The notes beneath the pieces are model-generated. The model did not search any database. It saw only the letters and a program-made list of their open reading frames with translations, and was not told where the DNA came from. A stretch of 64,000 nt of DNA from Methylomicrobium sp051061015 (GTDB lineage Bacteria; Pseudomonadota; Gammaproteobacteria; Methylococcales; Methylomonadaceae). Positions 27,513 through 35,422 of the stretch are shown here, piece after piece (position 1 is the stretch's first letter; each line of letters opens with the position of its first letter). The stretch covers positions 1 to 64,000 of the forward strand of contig JBPFEG010000029.1 of NCBI GenBank assembly GCA_051061015.1. The letters are read 5' to 3'. The translations under genes and the position numbers were made by a program.

Positions 27513-28919
27513 ATGGAAGAAAAAATTCAAGACACCTCAAGTCTCAATCCCTTGGCCCTCGGCCTCTTGCTGGTTCTTGTCTGTTTAACTTGGTTACTAC
27601 CCAGGCGCCATGCTTTTTCTCCCCTTCTTATCATGATTGGTCTGATGCCTATGGGGCAGCAAATAGTAATTGCTGGGTTACACTTTCACTTATTCCGTAT
27701 CCTTCTGTTATGTGGGATATGTCGCGTTATTATTCGAGGAGAAGCTGCGCAACTGAAATTGAAAGGGATAGATAAGCTATTTATTTGGTGGGCAATCGTT
27801 TCAATTGTTTTTGGAACTCTTTCAAAACCTTCTACCGCTTTGCTCATAAACCGATTGGGTGATGTCTATAACGCTCTCGGCTGCTACTTTTTCGCTCGCT
27901 GTGTCATAGTAGAGCTTGAGGATGTTGTAGTCAGCGTGCGCACACTGGCGTTTGTCACTTTGCCTATTGCCGCATTTATGCTTGTGGAAAATAGAACCTC
28001 GCATAACCTGCTGGCGGTGTTCGGGGGCGTGTCGGAAATTACGGTCATACGAGAAGGGCAACTGCGATGCCAGGGAGCTTTTCGTCATCCCATCCTGGCG
28101 GGCGTTTTTGGCGCTACACAATTTCCGCTTTTCGTGGCGCTCTGGCGCTATCGTTCGAGTAGTAGGCTTCTGGCATTGATTGCAGGCGTTTCCTCTTTAA
28201 TTATTGTGGTAACTGCGCATTCAAGTGGGGGCTTGCTGGCATTGATTGCCGTTATAGCGGGTTTGGCATTGTGGCGAGTTAAAAAAGCGATGCCTCTGAT
28301 TCGTTGGGGAGCCCTTCTGGCAGTTCTCGGCTTGGCGATGGTTATGAAAGCCCCCGTTTGGTATTTGATCGCCAAGTTGAGCGAAGTAGCCGGCGGGACC
28401 GGATGGCACCGCGCTTGGTTAATAGACCAAGCGATTGCGCACTGGGATGAGTGGTGGTTATTTGGAACAACCTATACCGCTCATTGGGGTCCCGCTGGTG
28501 AGGTTACTCCTGCCGATCCTAACATGATGGACATAACGAATCACTATGTTATGGAAGGGGTTAAAGGTGGAATGCTGAAGCTAGGATTGTTTTTGGCGAT
28601 AATCGTAAGCTGTTTTCGAGGTATCGGGCAGCGCCTTCGCGCAAAATCGCTAAGGTTGCCCGACGAGTTTTTTGTCTGGGCTCTAGGCGTAGCATTTTTT
28701 GCTCATTGCCTGTCCTTTATATCGGCTAACTATTTCGATCAGACTATTCTGGTTTGGTATTGGCTTCAAGCATCGATTTGCTGTATAACAAACGGAGCAG
28801 TATTAACCAAGGATTCTTACGAGACTTGCAGAAGTACCATAGAGGCTAAATATTCTCGATACCGAGTGCCGCGAGAGGGTATGACCGCTCGCCGTGCTGG
28901 CAGTGTAATATTTAAATAA
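27513..28919 (+). CDS. Wzy/O-antigen-ligase-like polysaccharide polymerase
   Basis: The 468-residue integral membrane protein has about 10-12 hydrophobic segments and a periplasmic loop with charged residues, EITVIREGQLRCQGAFRHPI then LAGVFGATQFPL, the usual signature region of the Wzy_C/O-antigen ligase superfamily. In this locus it most likely polymerises lipid-linked repeat units in the periplasm. A ligase role cannot be excluded, but no lipid A-core genes are nearby. It starts 7 bp after the interrupted frame. Confidence 0.8.
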   Translation: MEEKIQDTSSLNPLALGLLLVLVCLTWLLPRRHAFSPLLIMIGLMPMGQQIVIAGLHFHLFRILLLCGICRVIIRGEAAQLKLKGIDKLFIWWAIVSIVFGTLSKPSTALLINRLGDVYNALGCYFFARCVIVELEDVVVSVRTLAFVTLPIAAFMLVENRTSHNLLAVFGGVSEITVIREGQLRCQGAFRHPILAGVFGATQFPLFVALWRYRSSSRLLALIAGVSSLIIVVTAHSSGGLLALIAVIAGLALWRVKKAMPLIRWGALLAVLGLAMVMKAPVWYLIAKLSEVAGGTGWHRAWLIDQAIAHWDEWWLFGTTYTAHWGPAGEVTPADPNMMDITNHYVMEGVKGGMLKLGLFLAIIVSCFRGIGQRLRAKSLRLPDEFFVWALGVAFFAHCLSFISANYFDQTILVWYWLQASICCITNGAVLTKDSYETCRSTIEAKYSRYRVPREGMTARRAGSVIFK

Positions 28920-28932
28920 AATAGGATTAAAT

Positions 28933-30375
28933 ATGAATATTATTGTTGCGATTGCCAATTATGGGACAAAAAATGTCGAGTATGTAAAGAAACTCATTCA
29001 GGAATACCGATCAATGCCCTTTAATGTGGATATTTTTATTTTATCCGAGGCGCCAAAAGATTATGGAAAACAAGCGACGGTACTCGTAGGGTTGCCTACC
29101 AAAGACCCATGGTCACTTCCATTTGGGCACAAAAGGCTGTTTGCGGAGAATATTGATAACTATGATATTTTCATATACACAGAAGATGATACGCTGATTC
29201 GCAAGGAAAACATATTAGCTTTCTTAGAAGCGACAGAAACACTGGGAGAGCAGTTTTTGCCGGGTTTTATACGATATGAGCTTTACCCGAATGGCAAGAA
29301 AAATTACCCAGACTTTCATGGTCCATACCATTGGATTTCAAATTCTGTTGGAGAGTGTGGCAAATACGTTTTCGCGAGTCTGTCTAATAACCATTCTGCC
29401 TGTTACATCTTGACTCAAGGTCAATTGCGAAAAGCCATAGCTTCGGGAGGATTCCTAGTTCCCCCCCATAGCGGGCGATATGATTTAATTTGTTCCGCAG
29501 CGACAGATCCATACACCCAATGCGGATTTACGAGAGTTATATGTATTTCGCATTTGCAAGAATTTGATTTACATCATTTACCTGATGCATACTTGAATCA
29601 TACCGGAATGAGTGAAAACAATTGTGCTGTATTAGATGAAGATGGACAGAAATTGCAGATAGAGGCGCTCTTTGATATTTTGTATAAAAAGAAGATTAGC
29701 AATGAGCTTTTTGTAACCGAAAAAACCATTAATACTTCTGAATGGGATAAAGATTACTACGAACCATGTCAGTATGAAATTCTAAGGTCTATTCCATCAA
29801 CGGCTAGGGATATTCTCTCGGTAGGCTGCGGCTGGGGAGCGACAGAGGCCCATTTGTTGGAGAATGGAAAACGAGTAGTAGCGATACCGCTCGACTCAGT
29901 TATTTGTAGATTGGCAGAGGAACGGGGCATCAGCGTCCTCCAGCCTGATTTTGGACTGGCCTTTGAGGTGCTTGGTGAGAAAAAATTCGATGCCATAATC
30001 CTCTCGAATGTAATTCAACATTTGTCTAATCCCGTTGAGATTCTTACAAAACTAGGGGCTCTTCTCAGCAGGGATGGTGTCATCGTGGGCTGCGTTCCCA
30101 ATCTAAACATCAGTCAGAGGCTATGTGGGCGATTACTTGCCAAGAAAAATAAAGCTCAAAGATTCAAGTTGAGTAGTAGCTTCGTTAACACAAATCTAAA
30201 TCTAACAAGTATATCGGATATAAAGAAGTGGTTACGTGCCAGTAAGCTTAATCCCGTCCATGTGCGATATGAGAATCTTGCTGTTCGTCCTTCATTTTCA
30301 TGGCTAATTCCTCGTTTACCCGGAGGGATAGCCGCTTCAAGTATTGTATTTACTGCCGAAAGGATATTTTCATGA
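28933..30375 (+). CDS. Two-domain glycosyltransferase-like/SAM methyltransferase protein
   Basis: The 480-residue protein appears to fuse two parts. Residues 1 to about 255 look like a GT-A-type transferase: IIVAIANYGTKNVEYVKKLI at the start and an acidic YTEDDTLIR in the nucleotide-binding position. Residues about 270-480 form a class I SAM methyltransferase with DILSVGCGWGATEAHLLE (motif I, near residue 295) and IILSNVIQHLSNPVEILTKL. It could both add and methylate, or add and cap, a sugar. A stand-alone methyltransferase follows with a 4-bp overlap. The GT call for the N-terminal half is tentative; the methyltransferase half is firm. Confidence 0.7.
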   Translation: MNIIVAIANYGTKNVEYVKKLIQEYRSMPFNVDIFILSEAPKDYGKQATVLVGLPTKDPWSLPFGHKRLFAENIDNYDIFIYTEDDTLIRKENILAFLEATETLGEQFLPGFIRYELYPNGKKNYPDFHGPYHWISNSVGECGKYVFASLSNNHSACYILTQGQLRKAIASGGFLVPPHSGRYDLICSAATDPYTQCGFTRVICISHLQEFDLHHLPDAYLNHTGMSENNCAVLDEDGQKLQIEALFDILYKKKISNELFVTEKTINTSEWDKDYYEPCQYEILRSIPSTARDILSVGCGWGATEAHLLENGKRVVAIPLDSVICRLAEERGISVLQPDFGLAFEVLGEKKFDAIILSNVIQHLSNPVEILTKLGALLSRDGVIVGCVPNLNISQRLCGRLLAKKNKAQRFKLSSSFVNTNLNLTSISDIKKWLRASKLNPVHVRYENLAVRPSFSWLIPRLPGGIAASSIVFTAERIFS

Positions 30376-31421
30376 AGCAGCATATGGAAAATAAGCAACG
30401 GATCAGAACCCGTCCACAGCCCCATTGCCAGCTGTGTAGTAGTCCTGGCGAACTTCTTTATTCAATGCAGAAAGATAGACTCTTTGGTGTCGAGGGCTCA
30501 TGGAATCTGACAAAATGTTCTGATCGACAGTGCGGCCTGATTTGGATAAATCCAACCCCCTTGTCTGAAGATATAGGGAGGGCCTACGAGAACTACTATA
30601 CACACACAGTTCGAACTGATATGAACCAATTCAGCTTCCTGAAGTTGGTTTACGGGTGGATGAAACGCGGCTATTTGGCGGGGAAATATGGCTACCAAAT
30701 GAGCCCACGATCCGTGCTGATTGAGAGCCTAGGAAAGTTACTATACCTCTTCCCACTCCGTCGGAATGAAGTGGAGGAAGATGTTCGGTGCTTACCTTCT
30801 CTGCCACAAGGTTTTTTGCTCGACGTTGGTTGTGGCGATGGCGACTGGCTTCTGTCCATGAGTAAGTTGGGCTGGCAGGTCGAGGGTTTAGATTTTGACG
30901 AGGATGCAGTGAAGGTAGCTACGCTAAGAGGGCTCAGAGTTCATACCGGTCCGCTTGAGGCGCAGAACTTTCCAGACGAATTCTTTGACGCGATCACCTT
31001 AAACCATGTCATCGAGCACGTTCCAAATCCAGTCGCTACTTTGGTGGAATGCCGTCGAATACTAAAGAAAAGTGGACAGCTCATTCTGTATACACCAAAT
31101 AGTGATAGCTTGGGTCACCGCGTTTTCAAGGAGTATTGGCGCGGATTGGAACCGCCACGCCACCTCCATATTTTTTGCCCGAGTTCAATGAGACTTCTTC
31201 TTAGATTGTCTGGATTCGCCGAGTCTTACGTCCGAACGGTAAACTCGAGGTATATTTTGGAACATAGCCTCAGACTCTGGAAGGGGGACGTGGATTCAGG
31301 CTTCGGAATCAAGTTGGCGACGAAAGTTATCACCCATGCTCTTGCGTTGCTAGAGCAAAGCTTGATCGTCGGAAAGAATGAGGTTGGTGAATGCTTAGCT
31401 GTTCAAATCTTCAACAAATAA
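30372..31421 (+). CDS. Zinc-ribbon SAM-dependent methyltransferase
   Basis: The start is ATG 30372, overlapping the previous stop, giving 349 residues. An N-terminal four-cysteine knuckle (Cys19, Cys22, Cys49, Cys54; HCQLCSS and KCSDRQCGLIW) precedes a class I methyltransferase domain with LLDVGCGDGDWLLSM near residue 150, NHVIEHVPNPVATL and ILKKSGQLILYTPN. Such proteins are common in surface-polysaccharide loci, where they methylate sugars or related small molecules. The exact acceptor is unknown. Translational coupling with the upstream bifunctional protein suggests that they act on the same sugar. Confidence 0.82.
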   Translation: MKQHMENKQRIRTRPQPHCQLCSSPGELLYSMQKDRLFGVEGSWNLTKCSDRQCGLIWINPTPLSEDIGRAYENYYTHTVRTDMNQFSFLKLVYGWMKRGYLAGKYGYQMSPRSVLIESLGKLLYLFPLRRNEVEEDVRCLPSLPQGFLLDVGCGDGDWLLSMSKLGWQVEGLDFDEDAVKVATLRGLRVHTGPLEAQNFPDEFFDAITLNHVIEHVPNPVATLVECRRILKKSGQLILYTPNSDSLGHRVFKEYWRGLEPPRHLHIFCPSSMRLLLRLSGFAESYVRTVNSRYILEHSLRLWKGDVDSGFGIKLATKVITHALALLEQSLIVGKNEVGECLAVQIFNK

Positions 31422-31497
31422 GTTATAAATTGTCGGATTAACCATGAACAGCCGATCTATTAATTACCTAAGTTGTAAGAGTTTCTAGGGTTTTTTT

Positions 31498-31519
31498 ACA
31501 GTATTCAGAAGAATACTGT
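31498..31519. promoter_or_regulatory. Perfect hairpin, 9-bp arms
   Basis: ACAGTATTC and GAATACTGT flank a 4-nt loop. A run of seven T lies just 5' of it (31491-31497), not 3', so it is not a standard plus-strand terminator. It lies about 75 bp after the methyltransferase stop. Confidence 0.4.
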
Positions 31520-31546
31520 TTATGAACTACATAAACGCATCCATTT

Positions 31547-31574
31547 AACTTTCCTGGGGATCGTCAGGAAAGTT
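31547..31574. promoter_or_regulatory. Perfect hairpin, 10-bp arms, covering a possible ribosome binding site
   Basis: AACTTTCCTG and CAGGAAAGTT enclose the 8-nt loop GGGATCGT. The right arm contains AGGAAAG, the only Shine-Dalgarno-like sequence before the small frame at 31576, so folding would hide it. There is no trailing T-tract. Confidence 0.4.
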
Positions 31575-31575
31575 G

Positions 31576-31803
31576 GTGGCTTTATCAAACCCCTCTATGG
31601 AAAATTCCTCATTTAGCCGAACGATTTCGAGTCAGCAGACCCGACGATCTAAGAGGTTCTTAAACGGACCCGGCTGGAAGAGTTTACGACCCGCAACAGC
31701 ACCAAGTAAACGTTTGAAGGGTCTCCAGTATGGCCTCTTATTAATTTTGATACAAAAAAGTTGGCCTGATCTGCGAAGGATATTTTTTAGATTGTTTCGA
31801 TGA
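31576..31803 (+). CDS. Small basic hypothetical protein
   Basis: A GTG at 31576 sits 4 nt after AGGAAA and would give 75 residues; TTG at 31573 and ATG at 31597 are alternatives. The product is very basic (many Arg/Lys/Ser) and ends with a hydrophobic then basic tail (YGLLLILIQKSWPDLRRIFF). I do not recognise a family. It ends 10 bp before the next glycosyltransferase and may be a leader, a relic or a chance frame. Without it the 392 bp between 31422 and 31813 hold only the two hairpins. Confidence 0.25.
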   Translation: MALSNPSMENSSFSRTISSQQTRRSKRFLNGPGWKSLRPATAPSKRLKGLQYGLLLILIQKSWPDLRRIFFRLFR

Positions 31804-31813
31804 CGGAATTAGA

Positions 31814-33433
31814 ATGAAGATGTCAGAACCTAGTGATGCATATGTTCATTTTTGTGATTTGTTAACATTAGCAGAGGAATATTTCGCGCTTGGAAATTTC
31901 TCGGCTGCAGTTAGAATCGCGCAAATAGCGGCTCGTTATGCATTTCCTGGCAACGTTGGTCTTTTCGCATCTCCACGGCTTGAGCGGCTTCTTCTAGAGT
32001 TAGGGCAGCAAATACCTGATGCTTCAATGCATGGCGAGTGGCACCGTGACGAAAACTTGCGAAATGTATTACACGTTTTGAGTTACGCTAGACCAGTCGG
32101 TGGAGATAGCCGGTTCGTCTGGAGATGGATTCAAGAGGATCATAAAAGTCGGCACTCCGTTGTTATTACGACACAGGCTGATTTTAAAGGTATATATGAT
32201 GTACCAGAGGTTTTGATTCGATCGGTGGAAAGCTCTGGCGGTTTTCTTCGCATGCTCAGCGCACCAACTTCTAGTCCATTAGAACAGGCGTGTGAGCTCA
32301 GGATGTTGTGTAAAGAAATGGACATAGTTGTACTACATCTTTTTCCATACGATATCATACCGAACCTTGCTCTGGCGAAAGGCTGCGATTCAGTCAAGAC
32401 GCTCTTCGTTAACCATTCAGACCATACCTTTTGGATTGGCGCGAGTGTTGCTCATTTCGTGGTACATCTTCGGAAGCAATCGCCTTATTTTCTGAAGGAT
32501 CGACGTGGATTGCGCCCAGACCAGTCTCCTCTTCTTCCAACACCTTTGAGTTGTTCTTACTCTTCGGTCTGTCGGGTGGATGCGAAGCGTATGCTTGGTT
32601 ATGATGAGGATGCCATAATACTGTTGACTATTGCCTCACCTTTCAAGTACAGCTGCCCCAACGAAATTGGATTTCTGGATCTTGTCCTTCCTGTTCTCAC
32701 CAAACTGCCAAAGGCGATCTTACTCGCAGTAGGACCGGAAAGAGAGGGTGCTTGGCAGTTAGCTAGTACCCAAACAGAAGGAAGAATTGTGCCGCTGGGT
32801 ACTCAATGGGAAAACGATCTTCTTTATGCTGCGGCTGACATCTACCTGGACTCAGTTCCATTTTCCTCGATTACTTCCGTTCTCGAAGCTGGAGCCCGAG
32901 GGATTTCGCTCCTTGGGTATTCTCATCCCAATCCAGAGTTGGCATTACTTGGCCCTGATGCTCCTGGGCTTGACAACGCGATGGAGCTAGCAAACGATGT
33001 GGGAACGTATCGAAACTTGCTAACCCAACTAATAACAGACGCGGAATTTCGTCGCAGAAGCGGCAAGCGCGTGCAGACGCAAATTCTTTCCCTCCATACA
33101 GGGGATAAATGGGTCAATATTGTCCATGATTTTTATACAAGAGCCGAGCGTAGTAATGATCGTGGTTGCTTGATGGGGTGCAACGATACCTTCGCGACGA
33201 GCGCGCTGAATTTGGCGCTAATGCAGCTTTACAGTTCATGGAACATCCACCAGCTTATTAGAAACTTTATTGGGTCCTTGCCCTACCGCTCTAGACTTTC
33301 AATAACTTGGCGTCTCCACCTCATAGGATTCGGCCTCTGTTTATCAAATCTGTTACCTCCGCCAGCCCATGGGTTAGTTCTAGTTGTCGCCCGTTGGGCG
33401 AAGAGGGTTATTCGTCAGCTAGGGCAGTCTTAA
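31814..33433 (+). CDS. GT-B-type glycosyltransferase
   Basis: The 539-residue protein has a helical, repeat-like N-terminus (DLLTLAEEYFALGNFSAAVR). A GT-B fold follows: the donor domain carries AIILLTIASPFKYS, KAILLAVGPEREGAW and DIYLDSVPFSSITSVLEAGA, a pattern similar to the predicted O-linked GlcNAc transferase/GT41 and GT4 donor sites. The C-terminal 90 residues include two hydrophobic stretches. It is probably the last glycosyltransferase of the plus-strand EPS run. Donor and acceptor are unknown. Confidence 0.7.
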   Translation: MKMSEPSDAYVHFCDLLTLAEEYFALGNFSAAVRIAQIAARYAFPGNVGLFASPRLERLLLELGQQIPDASMHGEWHRDENLRNVLHVLSYARPVGGDSRFVWRWIQEDHKSRHSVVITTQADFKGIYDVPEVLIRSVESSGGFLRMLSAPTSSPLEQACELRMLCKEMDIVVLHLFPYDIIPNLALAKGCDSVKTLFVNHSDHTFWIGASVAHFVVHLRKQSPYFLKDRRGLRPDQSPLLPTPLSCSYSSVCRVDAKRMLGYDEDAIILLTIASPFKYSCPNEIGFLDLVLPVLTKLPKAILLAVGPEREGAWQLASTQTEGRIVPLGTQWENDLLYAAADIYLDSVPFSSITSVLEAGARGISLLGYSHPNPELALLGPDAPGLDNAMELANDVGTYRNLLTQLITDAEFRRRSGKRVQTQILSLHTGDKWVNIVHDFYTRAERSNDRGCLMGCNDTFATSALNLALMQLYSSWNIHQLIRNFIGSLPYRSRLSITWRLHLIGFGLCLSNLLPPPAHGLVLVVARWAKRVIRQLGQS

Positions 33434-33581
33434 TGAAGGATCCTCAGCAGTTGTAAGAATATATACGATACGGCGCCGCAATCGGGGCTAAGAGGGTGCT
33501 GGATCTCTTTAACCCGTAGCAAAGTGAATTACGGGACGTTGCGGACGCAGGACGAACGCGGACCGCCGAAACCAATAAAAT

Positions 33582-33646
33582 CGCCAGGATATTTCGCTGC
33601 TAGAACAGGATAGATCCCGTTTTAGCTTTCGCGAAAAATCCTGGCG
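33582..33646 (+). terminator. Long imperfect hairpin at the end of the EPS run
   Basis: CGCCAGGATATTTCGC (33582-33597) pairs with GCGAAAAATCCTGGCG (33631-33646) with one mismatch in 16, and an inner pair GCTAGAAC/GTTTTAGC extends it. T-rich sequence follows at about 33650-33663. It lies between the convergent genes ending at 33433 and 33715, where a bidirectional terminator is expected. Confidence 0.5.
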
Positions 33647-33714
33647 CGCTTGTTGTATTTTTCCAGTATGGAGGAATATGCTGCCCCCGATTTATCATCA
33701 AGGACAGCTTCAAA

Positions 33715-35091
33715 CTACGGTATTCTCAAATTTGACGGTGGATTCAGAACGTAGGCAACAGCAGCCCCACTCTCATAACCACCCATATCCCACGGTGTTG
33801 TACGAGTATTTCCATCCATATCCGCTGAGAATCCGGAGAGAGCTGTACCTTTGTCTTTAGCGACAGAGGTAGAACCAATATGGAAATTGCAGGTGCTTGT
33901 GGTGCAATTTGATGCAACAGAATTAAACTGCGGATTACCTCCATTCACCCCGTGTGGCTCAGAAAACCCGGAACGACTAGAAAAATCAGTGTTGGCTACG
34001 AAGTTATAATCATGAGTATAAGACGGAGCGCCGCTGACTGTACCAAAGTAACCCTGGTTAGTGGCAAGCACGTAAATATTATTCTTAAACTCCGCTCCGC
34101 TTGCATCTCCAAAACTGTCTTTATATAAAAATACGGTAGACTGATTGGACGCCCCTACTCTATAGTAAGTATTGTTATAATACTTAAAATTCCCAGTATG
34201 GATATATGATGTTCCTGCGTTGGCAAATACGTTGTTGCGCCATGTCCAGTCGCTCACGTTGGTGCCTGTGTTCTCCGTGTTGGCGACCTGAACATCCGGG
34301 CTATCATGGATATAATTATTCTCAATAATGTTGTTTTTGGCAGTGGAACCATCTTGGATTGTTTGCCAAATATCTGGATGAACACTTGCATTACCTGTCC
34401 AAGTCAATCCATATATTTCGTTTCCACGCCATACTGAATTTGAGACCGCGACGTTAAAGACGCGCTCAACGTCCTTAATATTTCTGAATTTATTATTAGT
34501 AATGCTGTAGCGTTGGCCGTTTAGAACCATGCCAATGAAGAATTGTGGTCCTTCCATTATATTGCCATCGAATATTACGTCATCAGCATAAAATACTGTC
34601 GGGAATGTATTTGAACCATTGCCACTTAGATGGCAATTAGTAACCTTAATATTGTTTACACGAGAAGAATAGCCAACTCTAATAGCCGCTCCGCCCTCGT
34701 AAGAATCACTATAAGATGTAGTGAAGCCATTTAGTGTAATGTAGTTGTGATCTACTATTATTTGACCAGTAATGGTGACAGTATCTGTGCCATTACGCGT
34801 AAATGTAATATTATTGCCAGCAGAACCTGATCTCGCGGTCTTAAATCCGCCATAGGTACCGGCATGAACAACTACATTATCCCCAGCTTGTGCAATATTA
34901 ACGGCTTTTTGCACTGTTAGAAAAGCACAATTCGGCGCTGAGCCGGAAGAAGAATCTGCAGAACCATTGCAGTTTGTATCGTTCCCGTCTGTTCGTACAT
35001 GATATGTAGCAGCTTTCGCGGTGGAAAATGCCCCACAAGTGAATAGCACCAAAAGCGGTATCAGATGTTTGTATGGAATAAATTTTTTCAT
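33715..35091 (-). CDS. Secreted right-handed beta-helix protein
   Basis: The 458-residue protein has a clear signal peptide (basic MKKFIPYKH, hydrophobic LIPLLVLFTCGAF, cleavage near AKA-AT). The mature start TYHVRTDGNDTNCNG...FLTVQKAVNIAQAGDNVVV resembles a DUF1565-type domain. It leads into parallel beta-helix repeats (IIVDHNYITLNGF, NIKVTNCHLSGN, VIFDGNIMEGPQ, KNNIIENNYIHDSP). Such proteins often bind or cleave polysaccharides; no catalytic residues can be assigned. It is encoded on the strand opposite the EPS run, with its own AT-rich upstream region. No C-terminal sorting signal is present. Confidence 0.78.
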   Translation of the reverse strand: MKKFIPYKHLIPLLVLFTCGAFSTAKAATYHVRTDGNDTNCNGSADSSSGSAPNCAFLTVQKAVNIAQAGDNVVVHAGTYGGFKTARSGSAGNNITFTRNGTDTVTITGQIIVDHNYITLNGFTTSYSDSYEGGAAIRVGYSSRVNNIKVTNCHLSGNGSNTFPTVFYADDVIFDGNIMEGPQFFIGMVLNGQRYSITNNKFRNIKDVERVFNVAVSNSVWRGNEIYGLTWTGNASVHPDIWQTIQDGSTAKNNIIENNYIHDSPDVQVANTENTGTNVSDWTWRNNVFANAGTSYIHTGNFKYYNNTYYRVGASNQSTVFLYKDSFGDASGAEFKNNIYVLATNQGYFGTVSGAPSYTHDYNFVANTDFSSRSGFSEPHGVNGGNPQFNSVASNCTTSTCNFHIGSTSVAKDKGTALSGFSADMDGNTRTTPWDMGGYESGAAVAYVLNPPSNLRIP

Positions 35092-35422
35092 GGTTATCTT
35101 CTATAAAGTTTATCTTCGGCTGAATAAAGAATAAACGTGGTTTAAATATTAAAAATAGATAAGTGCCAACATTTACCAAAGTTCTAACCTTTATTTGCTA
35201 TTAAAAATATGCATTAAATGCATGTTGTTATAATTTAAAAGCGAAATTGCTATTGGCTTAGAGCCTACTTTTAAATATTGGATTATGTTTATTTGACTAT
35301 TTATGCTATGGATCATAGCCAAGTATTTACTAACAACATCTGAAGGAGCCGACGGAGCTAGCCTCGATTAATAATGCCCACTCCGTCGTTATGCCCTTTA
35401 GGAGTCGTTGTCTCCGTAGTAA
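35092..35422. other. AT-rich spacer between two secreted-protein genes, with hairpin
   Basis: The 331-bp spacer should hold the promoter of the beta-helix gene (minus strand). Near the other end, CGACGGAG (35350-35357) and CTCCGTCG (35381-35388) form an inverted repeat with a 23-nt loop, 27 bp beyond the stop at 35423. It could terminate the LamG/Fn3 gene, although no T-tract follows it on that strand. Confidence 0.45.
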
